Source of the DNA: an uncultured Negativicutes bacterium | GTDB taxonomy: Bacteria > Bacillota > Negativicutes > Acidaminococcales > Acidaminococcaceae | Direction: 5' to 3' | NCBI GenBank assembly: GCA_937926555.1 | Contig: CALAZX010000084.1 | Span: forward strand, 1 to 7,249 | Length of the DNA stretch: 7,249 nucleotides | Shown here: one piece after another, positions 1-5,795 of the stretch | Position numbering within the stretch: the stretch's first letter is position 1 | Layout of the letters: every line of letters begins with the position of its first letter | Program-made: the position numbers and the translations under genes | The notes under the pieces: generated by a model | The model's input: the letters and a program-made list of their open reading frames with translations, nothing else | Database searches by the model: none | What the model was told of the DNA's origin: nothing

Positions 1-22
1 GCGGAAGAAGGGAGGTGCGGCT

Positions 23-913
23 GTGGGCCAGCTGGAGCTTTTCATGGAATACCTGCAGGTGGAACTGGGCCTGTCGGAGAACACCCAGGCGGCGTACCGC
101 CGCGACCTGGAGCTGTTCTGCAAGGCGCTGGGGATCAAGGAGGAAGGGCTGGCGGAAGTGACCCGGCCGGAGATTCTCAAGTACATCACCGGGCTGAAGC
201 AGAAGGGCCGGGCGGCATCCACCATCGCGCGGAAACTGGCGGCCATCAAGGCTTTCTACCGTTTCATGCTGACGGAGGACTATATGGACCGGGACCCCTC
301 GGAGGCGGTGGAGGCCGGCACCAAGGGGCTCCAGCTGCCGAAAGTCCTCAGCGAGGGCGAGGTGGAGGCGCTGCTGAAGCAGCCGGACCTGTCCACCCCG
401 GAAGGCTGGCGGGACCGGACCATGCTGGAGATGCTCTACGCCACCGGCATGCGAGTGTCGGAGCTGGTGAACGCCCGCTGCGGCAGCGTGAACCTGCCCA
501 TGAAGTACGTGCTGGCCTTCGGCAAGGGCTCCAAGGAGCGGATTGTGCCTCTTGGCAGCGTGGCGGCGGAGTTCCTGGACACCTACATGGAGAAATACCG
601 TCCCACTTTCATCCCCGACGACATGGAGAAGGATCCGGAGATCCTCTTCCTGGGGGAGGGAGGCGGCGGACTGACCCGGCAGCGGGTCTGGGAGATCGTC
701 AAGGATTACGGCCGCAAGGCGGGGATCCGGCGGGACATCTCCCCCCATGTGCTGCGCCATTCTTTTGCCACACATTTGCTGGATAATGGAGCTGACCTGC
801 GGAGTGTGCAGGAGATGCTGGGCCATGCGGACATATCCACCACCCAGATCTACACCCACCTGACCAACAAACGGCTCCGCTCGGTATACGAGAAAGCCCA
901 TCCCCGGGACTGA
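23..913 (+). CDS. xerD: Site-specific tyrosine recombinase, XerD type
   Basis: A 296-residue tyrosine recombinase of the XerC/XerD family. With a XerC partner these enzymes act at dif to resolve chromosome dimers at division. The N-terminal SAM-like core-binding domain covers about residues 1-90 (GLSENTQAAYRRDL is the typical Xer opening) and the catalytic domain about 105-290. All six catalytic positions are visible: R144 (ATGMRVSEL), K168 (GKGSKER), H242 and R245 (HVLRHSFATHLL), H268 (LGHADISTTQIYTH) and nucleophile Y277. The length matches XerD (about 298 in E. coli). The start is GTG at 23, chosen because a strong Shine-Dalgarno (GGGAGG, about 10-15) lies 7 nt upstream and the protein then begins at the usual family position. 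No attachment site or cargo is seen nearby, so a housekeeping role is more likely than an integrase role. XerC cannot be fully excluded; XerD is preferred on the N-terminal sequence. Only 22 nt of upstream DNA is present, so its promoter is not visible. Confidence 0.92.
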   Translation: MGQLELFMEYLQVELGLSENTQAAYRRDLELFCKALGIKEEGLAEVTRPEILKYITGLKQKGRAASTIARKLAAIKAFYRFMLTEDYMDRDPSEAVEAGTKGLQLPKVLSEGEVEALLKQPDLSTPEGWRDRTMLEMLYATGMRVSELVNARCGSVNLPMKYVLAFGKGSKERIVPLGSVAAEFLDTYMEKYRPTFIPDDMEKDPEILFLGEGGGGLTRQRVWEIVKDYGRKAGIRRDISPHVLRHSFATHLLDNGADLRSVQEMLGHADISTTQIYTHLTNKRLRSVYEKAHPRD

Positions 914-1019
914 GGGGACGGAGACAAGCGGTCGGGACACCCGACGGAAAGATTGACGGAAAAATCGACGGAAACAACTGGAAGGAACGACAGACAGAGG
1001 ATACGGGAGGCATCGGCGG
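914..1019 (+). repeat. Intergenic 12-bp tandem repeat with small hairpin
   Basis: The 106-nt gap between xerD and the next gene holds three head-to-tail 12-bp units beginning GACGGAAA at 943, 955 and 967 (units 943-954, 955-966, 967-978). The first eight bases are identical in each and the last four vary (GATT, AATC, CAAC). A related GACGGAGA lies at 917-924, out of register. Just before the array is a perfect 6-bp inverted repeat, GTCGGG (931-936) and CCCGAC (940-945), with a 3-nt loop. No T-run follows, so it is not a convincing terminator. No good -10/-35 pair was found. The ribosome binding site GGGAGG (1005-1010) for the next gene closes the gap. Confidence 0.7.
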
Positions 1020-2318
1020 ATGAGTTCTTCGAAAAGAAACTCAGACAGAAAGAGAAAGGGCAGCGGAATCGGCGTGTTCCTGCTGGCCGTTTTGCTTGTG
1101 ATTATCGCTGTGGCGGGAGCCGCAGGACTTTATTACGCTTCGGGCAAGAGCAAACCGAAGGATATCAGCGAAGGTACGGAACAGAGCTTTGACCTGATGG
1201 AAGAGTCGAAGACTGCCCATCGTACACTGGATGATATCCTTCTGGAGAAGAGCGCCGTCTGGCAGCTCCAGGACTCCGGGCGGGAAGAGGAGCGGGAAGA
1301 GCTCCCCAGATCCCGCAACGTGGTCACCTGGACGAAACGCAGCGTGGATGTGGGCGTGCCCGTATCCACGGACCTGGCGGGAGCGGCCCAGTGGATGAAA
1401 GAGAAACTGGAAGGCACGGACCTGAAAGTGGTCTCCGAAGGGGAGTCGAAGAAAGGCCGTTATGACGCCTGGAAAGTGGAAGTCGGCATCCAGGTGCTGG
1501 AAGGCAAGGACAAGGACGGCAAGGAACGGACCCGCCTTTTCGTCACCGACACGGTGCGCTTCTTCCACAACAGCAACCTCTCCGGCCGGGACAAGGACGT
1601 GAAAGCTTTGACGGAGACGGAGAAGAAGGAGCTGACGGAGGACAAGAAGCATCACGGCAAGCTGGCGGTGGTCATCGATGACTGCGGCTACAACAATGCC
1701 GCTCTCCGGACCCTCTTGGGGACGGACCTGCCCTTCACCTACGCCATCATCCCCTATAAACCGGGAAGCAGCGAGGCTCTGAGCCTGATCAGGAAGGCCG
1801 GGAAGACTCCGATCCTCCACCTGCCCATGGAGCCCATGAACGCCGCGGGCATGTCCGAGGAGAAGGCCCATACCGTGATGGTGGGCTCCAGCACCTCCGA
1901 GATGAAGAAAGTGGTGACCGATGCGCTGGACTCCCTGCCCGGCGTGGAAGGCTGCAACAACCACCAGGGCTCCCGGGCCACTTCGGACCCCAAGACCATG
2001 AAGACCGTGCTGGGCGTGCTGAAAAGCCGCGGCCTGTTCTTCTTCGACAGCCGCACCAGCTCCAAGACCGTGGGGATGGAGACGGCTCTCTCCATGGGAG
2101 TGCCCACCGCCAAGAACACCCTGTTCCTGGACAACGAGGCATCCGAGTCCGCTATCTACAACATGATCCAGCAGGCCATGGACCGTGCGGACGCCAACGG
2201 CAGCGCCATTGTCATCTGCCATGCCCGTCCCGTGACGGCGGCCACCTGGAAAAAGTACAAGGAGCGCATCGAGGCAAGCGGCATCCAGCTGGTGCCCTTG
2301 ACCAGTCTGTTACAATAA
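1020..2318 (+). CDS. Membrane-anchored divergent polysaccharide deacetylase family protein
   Basis: A 432-residue protein with three parts. Residues 1-15 are basic and about 18-41 form one hydrophobic segment (GVFLLAVLLVIIAVAGAAG), a signal anchor placing the rest outside the cytoplasm. Residues about 42-210 are charged, with a possible small domain at 98-185 that I do not recognise. Residues about 213-432 match the divergent polysaccharide deacetylase family (DUF610/YibQ-like, NodB-related fold): KLAVVIDDCGYN (D220, D221), YAIIPYKPGS, ILHLPMEPM (H267), GCNNHQGSRAT (N313, N314, H315), FFFDSRTSSKT (D343) and AIVICHARP (H401). The acidic pair and histidines sit where metal and catalytic residues occur in this superfamily. 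The family's substrate is not established, so cell-envelope glycan processing is an inference. The ATG at 1020 follows GGGAGG (1005-1010) by 9 nt. It lies 106 nt after xerD, and co-transcription is possible but unproven. Confidence 0.87.
   Translation: MSSSKRNSDRKRKGSGIGVFLLAVLLVIIAVAGAAGLYYASGKSKPKDISEGTEQSFDLMEESKTAHRTLDDILLEKSAVWQLQDSGREEEREELPRSRNVVTWTKRSVDVGVPVSTDLAGAAQWMKEKLEGTDLKVVSEGESKKGRYDAWKVEVGIQVLEGKDKDGKERTRLFVTDTVRFFHNSNLSGRDKDVKALTETEKKELTEDKKHHGKLAVVIDDCGYNNAALRTLLGTDLPFTYAIIPYKPGSSEALSLIRKAGKTPILHLPMEPMNAAGMSEEKAHTVMVGSSTSEMKKVVTDALDSLPGVEGCNNHQGSRATSDPKTMKTVLGVLKSRGLFFFDSRTSSKTVGMETALSMGVPTAKNTLFLDNEASESAIYNMIQQAMDRADANGSAIVICHARPVTAATWKKYKERIEASGIQLVPLTSLLQ
2308..2316 (+). 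promoter_or_regulatory. Possible extended -10 promoter for the aminotransferase operon
   Basis: TGTTACAAT (2308-2316) fits an extended -10 (TGn plus TACAAT, 5 of 6 to consensus). It sits in the last codons of the deacetylase gene. No good -35 is found at 16-18 nt; the TTGACC at 2299-2304 is too close. If used, transcription would start about 2323 and give a leader of about 145 nt before the aminotransferase start. This is inferred from sequence only. Confidence 0.35.
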
Positions 2319-2467
2319 TAGTAGACAGAAGCCTGACTGAAGAGGCCGGAACGGCGTCAGTCCCGGACAGGGGACTGACAGGAGGCTGAGGACTGAAGCC
2401 AGGCTGAAATCATAGACAAAAGTCAGACAGAGCCGGGCAATCCGGCATTGATACAGGAGGTTTTACA
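2319..2467 (+). promoter_or_regulatory. Structured leader region upstream of the aminotransferase
   Basis: This 149-nt gap contains two clear inverted repeats. The first is GTCAGTCCC (2356-2364) with GGGACTGAC (2371-2379), a perfect 9-bp stem with a 6-nt loop and no following T-run. The second is GCCGG (2432-2436) with CCGGC (2442-2446), a 5-bp stem ending 8 nt before the ribosome binding site AGGAGG (2455-2460). Short direct repeats are scattered between: GACTGAAG at 2335-2342 and 2391-2398, and AGGCTGA at 2383-2389 and 2401-2407. It matches no riboswitch class I recognise. It could be a regulatory leader or degenerate spacer. Confidence 0.45.
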
Positions 2468-3709
2468 ATGACACCGGAAGAAGTCATGACAAAATACGAG
2501 AAATACATCAACCCCTCCGCCACCCGGCTGTTCCGTTTCATGGGACTGGCCAGCGTGGAGGGCCATGCGGAAGGCTGGACCATCACTGACACCGAGGGCA
2601 CCGAGTTCATAGACTGCCTGGGCGGCTACGGCATGTTCGCCGTGGGCCACCGGAACCCGAAAGTGGTGGAGGCGGTGGACCGTGAGCTCCACGCCATGCC
2701 CATGTGCGGCAAGGTGCTCTTCAACGAGCCTGCCGCCCGTCTGGCGGAGAAACTGGCGGAGATCACGCCGGGGGACCTGCAGTACAACTTTTTCTGCAAC
2801 AGCGGCACCGAGGCGGTGGAAGGCTGCCTGAAAGTGGCCCGTCTGGCCACCGGCCGCAAGAAGTTCGTGGCCGCCTCCAACGCGTTCCACGGCAAGACCT
2901 TCGGCTCCCTGACCGCCACCGGCCGCGACATGTACCGGGATCCCTTCAAGCCGCTGCTGGAAGGGTTCAGCCATGTGCCTTTCGGTGATATCAGAGCCCT
3001 GGAGGAGACCGTGGACGGGGAGACCGCCGCGGTGATCCTGGAGCCCGTGCAGGGAGAGGGCGGCATCATCGTCCCTCCCGCCGGCTATCTGAAAGCGGTG
3101 GAGGAGCTGTGCCACAAGAACGGCGCCCTGTTCATCGCTGACGAGGTGCAGACCGGCATCGGCCGTACCGGCACCTGGTTCGGCGTCAACGCCGACGACG
3201 CCCGTCCCGACCTGATGGCTGTGGCCAAGGCTCTGGGCGGCGGCGTGATGCCCCTGGGCTCCGTGATCGGCACGGAGGAGGCCTGGAAAGGTCTCATCGA
3301 GGCGCCTTTCCTGCACACATCCACTTTCGGCGGCGGCCAGATGGCCTGTGCGGCCGGCGTGGCCACCCTGGAGTTCATCGAGGAGGAGGACCTGCTCCGC
3401 CGCAGCGCCGAGACCGGCGCCTACTTCAAGAAGGGGCTGGAGGAGATCGCCAAGGATTATCCTTCCGTCATCCGTGAAGTCCGGGGCAGAGGCATGATGC
3501 TGGGCCTGGACCTGACCAAGGAGGGCGCCGGCGGCATGCTGATGGCCCTCATGATCACCAACCACATCATCGTGGCCTACACCCTGAACAACCCGAAAGT
3601 CATCCGCATCGAACCCCCGCTGACCATGCCGGTGAGCGTGGTGGACCATGTGCTGGAAGTGCTGCGTGACTGCGTGAAGCAGGTTGCCGAAGTAATCGAG
3701 GATTTATAA
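2468..3709 (+). CDS. patA: Class III PLP aminotransferase, putrescine aminotransferase-like
   Basis: A 413-residue fold-type I PLP enzyme of the class III (omega) aminotransferases. Several stretches resemble E. coli putrescine aminotransferase YgjG/PatA closely: EFIDCLGGYGMFAVGHRNP, NFFCNSGTEAVEG, LLEGFSHVPFG, ILEPVQGEGG and TLNNPKVIRIEPPLT. Cofactor residues visible are S112-G113-T114 (phosphate), F140-H141 (ring stacking), D225 (ADEVQTG, pyridine nitrogen), Schiff-base K254 (AVAKALGGG) and T286 (HTSTFGGG). The expected reaction is putrescine plus 2-oxoglutarate to 4-aminobutanal plus glutamate in the cytoplasm. Acetylornithine, ornithine or other diamine/omega-amino acid substrates remain possible. 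It is shorter than E. coli PatA (about 459 residues), mainly by a missing N-terminal extension. The ATG at 2468 follows AGGAGG (2455-2460) by 7 nt, and no upstream in-frame start is favoured. It is followed after 12 nt by the SRPBCC gene, which suggests an operon. No other polyamine gene is in the window, so substrate is uncertain. Confidence 0.8.
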   Translation: MTPEEVMTKYEKYINPSATRLFRFMGLASVEGHAEGWTITDTEGTEFIDCLGGYGMFAVGHRNPKVVEAVDRELHAMPMCGKVLFNEPAARLAEKLAEITPGDLQYNFFCNSGTEAVEGCLKVARLATGRKKFVAASNAFHGKTFGSLTATGRDMYRDPFKPLLEGFSHVPFGDIRALEETVDGETAAVILEPVQGEGGIIVPPAGYLKAVEELCHKNGALFIADEVQTGIGRTGTWFGVNADDARPDLMAVAKALGGGVMPLGSVIGTEEAWKGLIEAPFLHTSTFGGGQMACAAGVATLEFIEEEDLLRRSAETGAYFKKGLEEIAKDYPSVIREVRGRGMMLGLDLTKEGAGGMLMALMITNHIIVAYTLNNPKVIRIEPPLTMPVSVVDHVLEVLRDCVKQVAEVIEDL

Positions 3710-3721
3710 GGAGAGATAGAG

Positions 3722-4156
3722 ATGCCGTTAGTGAAATCGGAGATCGTCATCCGTGGCGACAAACAGAAAATCTATGATGTGATCAAGGACATGCCGTCCT
3801 ATCCCAAGTTCATGAAGGACCTGGTGAGCGTGGAGATCCTGGAGGAAGGGGACAACACCGACGTGTCCCACTGGGTATCCAATGTGGACGGCCGCAAGAT
3901 CGTCTGGACCGAGCGGGACGTGTTCTACCCGGAAGAGTACCGCATCACCTACGCCCAGACCGAGGGCGACCTGAAACGGATGGAGGGCTCCTGGGAGATG
4001 GAGGACACGGAAGAGGGCGTGAAAGTGTCCCTGACCGTGGACTTCGAGTTCGGCATCCCCATGATCGCCGGACTGCTGAATCCCATCCTGAAACGGAAAG
4101 TGCGGGAAAACAGCGAAAATATGCTCCTGGCCGTGAAAGGACAAATTGAAAAATAG
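3722..4156 (+). CDS. SRPBCC (START/Bet v1-like) family protein, COQ10/cyclase type
   Basis: A 144-residue single-domain cytoplasmic protein with the pattern of the SRPBCC helix-grip fold. It has a first strand (KSEIVIRG), a helical pair with the family motif IYDVIKDMPSYPKFMKDLVSV (about 17-37), antiparallel strands (VSHWVSN, KIVWTERDVF, YRITYAQT, GSWEMED, GVKVSLTVDFEF) and a long C-terminal helix from about residue 113. These proteins make a hydrophobic cavity binding lipids, quinones or polyketides, or act as cyclases. No catalytic residues can be assigned, so ligand and function are unknown. It has no signal peptide. The ATG at 3722 has AAGGAGA (3708-3714) in front, which overlaps the stop codon of the aminotransferase. 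The two genes are 12 nt apart, so they are probably co-transcribed and perhaps translationally coupled. RatA-type toxins share this fold, but no RatB-like partner is present. Confidence 0.82.
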   Translation: MPLVKSEIVIRGDKQKIYDVIKDMPSYPKFMKDLVSVEILEEGDNTDVSHWVSNVDGRKIVWTERDVFYPEEYRITYAQTEGDLKRMEGSWEMEDTEEGVKVSLTVDFEFGIPMIAGLLNPILKRKVRENSENMLLAVKGQIEK

Positions 4157-4174
4157 CCTCCGGTTTGATATAAT
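4146..4174 (+). promoter_or_regulatory. Sigma-A promoter with extended -10 for htpX
   Basis: TTGAAA (4146-4151, 5 of 6 to consensus) and TATAAT (4169-4174, perfect) are separated by 17 nt. A TG one base before the -10 (4166-4167) makes it an extended -10. The -35 lies in the last codons of the SRPBCC gene. Transcription would start about 4181, just before the htpX ribosome binding site AAAGGAGA (4185-4192), so the leader is only about 20 nt. This is the best promoter in the window and suggests strong, independent transcription of htpX. Confidence 0.85.
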
Positions 4175-4201
4175 AAAGAAATGTAAAGGAGACAACGACA
4201 A

Positions 4202-5053
4202 ATGAGAACCGCGTTTTTGATGACACTGATGACGCTGCTGCTGGTCATGATCGGTGACTATATCGGCGGCGGACAGGGCATGATTCTGATGCTGATTTTC
4301 TCTGTCGGGATGAACTTCTTCACTTACTGGAACAGTGACAAGATGGTGCTGGCCCATTACCGGGCCCATCAGGTGGACGAGCAGTCCGCCCCGGCGCTGT
4401 ACGGTATCGTGAAAGGACTGGCTGACAGAGCGCAGCTCCCCATGCCGAAAGTATATATTATCGACAGCGACGTTCCCAACGCTTTCGCCACCGGACGCAA
4501 TCCGGAGCATGCGGCGGTAGCGGTGACCACGGCGCTGATGAACTACCTCTCCCCGGATGAGATCGAGGGTGTGCTGGGCCACGAGATGACCCATGTGAAG
4601 AACCACGATATCCTCATCAGCACGATTGCCGCCTCCATGGCCGGCATCATCACCACCGTGACCCGTTTCGCCATGGGGGTGGGCGGCGGCCGAGACAGAG
4701 AGAACAGCAATCCCATCGTGGGCATCCTGGTGCTGATCCTGGCGCCTATCGCGGCCATGATCATCCAGCTGGCGGTATCCCGCAGCCGGGAGTACAAAGC
4801 GGATGAGGGCGGCGGCCGTCTCTGCGGCAACCCCGACCATCTGGCGGACGCCCTGGCGAAAATCGAGAACTACGCGTCCTATCGGACCATGGACACGGCC
4901 ACTGAGGCCACGGCCCATATGTTCATCATCAACCCCTTCAGCGGCAAGAACCTGAAGAGCCTCTTCAGCACCCATCCCTCGACGGAGGAGCGGATCATGC
5001 TGCTGCGCAGACAGGCCGAGGAGATGCGTCTCCGGGGCGAGCTGAAAGCCTGA
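4202..5053 (+). CDS. htpX: HtpX-type membrane zinc metalloprotease (M48 family)
   Basis: A 283-residue integral membrane protease of peptidase family M48B, close to the usual HtpX length (about 290). HtpX cuts damaged or misfolded membrane proteins, working with FtsH in E. coli. Hydrophobic segments lie at about 3-20, 26-44, 139-160 and 172-192. The zinc site is HEMTH (H127, E128, H131) in GVLGHEMTHVKNHDIL, with the likely third ligand E197 in SRSREYKADEGGG. The family motif VPNAFATGRNPEHAAVAVTTAL (start and end of it at about 91 and 112) is also present. The catalytic domain faces the cytoplasm in the known topology. The ATG at 4202 follows AAAGGAGA by 9 nt. It has its own strong promoter, so it is likely not dependent on the upstream operon. 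No heat-shock operator (for example a CIRCE palindrome) is visible in the short leader. Nothing looks truncated or altered in the active site. Confidence 0.93.
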   Translation: MRTAFLMTLMTLLLVMIGDYIGGGQGMILMLIFSVGMNFFTYWNSDKMVLAHYRAHQVDEQSAPALYGIVKGLADRAQLPMPKVYIIDSDVPNAFATGRNPEHAAVAVTTALMNYLSPDEIEGVLGHEMTHVKNHDILISTIAASMAGIITTVTRFAMGVGGGRDRENSNPIVGILVLILAPIAAMIIQLAVSRSREYKADEGGGRLCGNPDHLADALAKIENYASYRTMDTATEATAHMFIINPFSGKNLKSLFSTHPSTEERIMLLRRQAEEMRLRGELKA

Positions 5054-5158
5054 GCGGGCTGATGGCGCCATGCAAGGCGCGACAAGCTGTAACGGTTATT
5101 CTTCCGTCAACCAGACGGAAAAATTATAAAAAGTATAAGAATCAAAGGAGAGAATAAC
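5054..5158 (+). promoter_or_regulatory. htpX-ndk gap: palindrome and weak ndk promoter
   Basis: A GC-rich inverted repeat GCGCC (5065-5069) and GGCGC (5076-5080) follows htpX but lacks a T-run, so it is at best a weak terminator. Further on is a perfect 7-bp inverted repeat, TTCCGTC (5102-5108) and GACGGAA (5114-5120), with a 5-nt loop. A candidate -10, TATAAA (5125-5130), follows it. The matching -35 at 17 nt would be TTCCGT (5102-5107), a poor match inside the palindrome. A second candidate -10, TATAAG (5134-5139), has no -35 either. The ndk ribosome binding site AAAGGAG is at 5144-5150. Confidence 0.45.
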
Positions 5159-5575
5159 ATGCTGGAAAAATCTTTAGTATTAGTAAAACCCGATGGCGTA
5201 AGAAAACATCTGATTGGTGAGATCATCGGCCGCTTCGAACGCCGCGGTCTGAAAATCTCCGCTCTGAAAATGCTGGTTATGACCAAAGACATGGCCAAAT
5301 ATCACTATGCTGAGCATGTTGACAAACCGTTCTTCCCCGAACTGGAAGCATTCATCACCGGCGGTCCGCTGGTAGCTATGGTTGTTGAAGGCGAGAACGC
5401 TATCAAAGCCATCCGCACCATGATGGGCGTTACCGACCCCGTAGAATCCACCCCGGGTTCCATCCGCGGCGACTTCGCTCTGGACAAAGGCGAGAACGTG
5501 ATCCACGGTTCCGACAGCCCCGAAGCTGCTGAACGCGAAATCAAAAACTTCTTCTCCGCAGAAGAGATTTTCTAA
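5159..5575 (+). CDS. ndk: Nucleoside diphosphate kinase
   Basis: A 138-residue cytoplasmic enzyme that moves the gamma-phosphate from ATP to other nucleoside diphosphates through a phosphohistidine. It is complete and of normal length (about 130-143 in bacteria). Visible signature residues are K10 (LVLVKPDGV), Y50, R86 (IRTMMG), R103 (TPGSIRGDF), N113 and the phosphorylated H116 in NVIHGSDSPEAAEREI. The ATG at 5159 follows AAAGGAG (5144-5150) by 8 nt. Its codon use differs from its neighbours. All 11 lysines are AAA, 10 of 11 valines are GTA or GTT, and GAA is twice as common as GAG, while neighbouring genes favour GTG, GAG and mixed lysine codons. This may reflect selection for high expression rather than transfer, since the protein is universal. 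It is followed by an intrinsic terminator and so likely forms a single-gene unit. Confidence 0.97.
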   Translation: MLEKSLVLVKPDGVRKHLIGEIIGRFERRGLKISALKMLVMTKDMAKYHYAEHVDKPFFPELEAFITGGPLVAMVVEGENAIKAIRTMMGVTDPVESTPGSIRGDFALDKGENVIHGSDSPEAAEREIKNFFSAEEIF

Positions 5576-5584
5576 TCTGAAATG

Positions 5585-5619
5585 GGCTCAGGCAGCATCC
5601 GCTGTGCTGGGCCTTTTTT
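5585..5619 (+). terminator. Intrinsic terminator after ndk
   Basis: GGCTCAG (5585-5591, one G-T wobble) pairs with CTGGGCC (5607-5613). Inner CAGC (5593-5596) pairs with GCTG (5601-5604) around a small internal loop, with ATCC as the apical loop. A run of six T (5614-5619) follows directly. It lies 10 nt after the ndk stop codon and points rightward. Confidence 0.88.
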
Positions 5620-5795
5620 GCAAAAAGCCGGAACAATCAGCCCGGGACGCCACTCTCATCCGGATTCTTCCGTGAGGGGGCGGGAATATGCCCCATGCCA
5701 CCGGAATCCGGCCGCGGAGCTGAGCGGAACGGCTGGACGGCAGGATACGCCTGCCTCCGTCTATATGAAAGACCTGATAAAAGGAGGAATGTATT
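5620..5795 (+). other. Gap before the adenosyltransferase; no clear promoter
   Basis: This 176-nt stretch contains an inverted repeat GGCAGG (5739-5744) and CCTGCC (5750-5755) with a 5-nt loop, and a weaker one in the GGGGC...GCCCC region near 5677-5695. No convincing sigma-A promoter, B12 box or other riboswitch core was found. It ends with the ribosome binding site AAGGAGG (5781-5787). Confidence 0.5.

Noticed and set aside
23..913. The tyrosine recombinase as a mobile-element integrase
   Set aside because: Its N-terminal domain, length and lack of flanking att repeats, tRNA or cargo fit housekeeping XerD better.
943..1023. Open frame through the 12-bp repeats reading DGKI DGKI DGN and ending in a TGA that overlaps the deacetylase ATG
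   Set aside because: The ATGA overlap is tempting, but the frame has no ATG, GTG or TTG start with a ribosome binding site downstream of the in-frame stop at 784.
953..1192. Possible small gene starting at the TTG at 953 in the xerD-deacetylase gap
   Set aside because: There is no ribosome binding site, it begins inside the tandem repeat, and it overlaps the deacetylase start in another frame; the predicted peptide is merely charged.
1041..2222. Long antisense reading frame (393 codons) opposite the deacetylase gene
   Set aside because: It is His-, Gly- and Val-rich low-complexity protein with no family match, as expected opposite a GC-rich gene, and the + strand frame has clear domain motifs and a ribosome binding site.
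2423..3649. Long antisense reading frame (408 codons) opposite the aminotransferase
   Set aside because: The composition is an artefact of GC-rich third positions; the + strand encodes an intact aminotransferase with all cofactor residues.
3722..4156. RatA-type toxin of a toxin-antitoxin pair
   Set aside because: RatA shares the COQ10/START fold, but no RatB-like partner is adjacent and the gene is coupled to an aminotransferase.
3728..5071. Antisense reading frame of 447 codons spanning the SRPBCC and htpX genes
   Set aside because: It crosses two well-supported genes and a strong promoter and has no recognisable domain.
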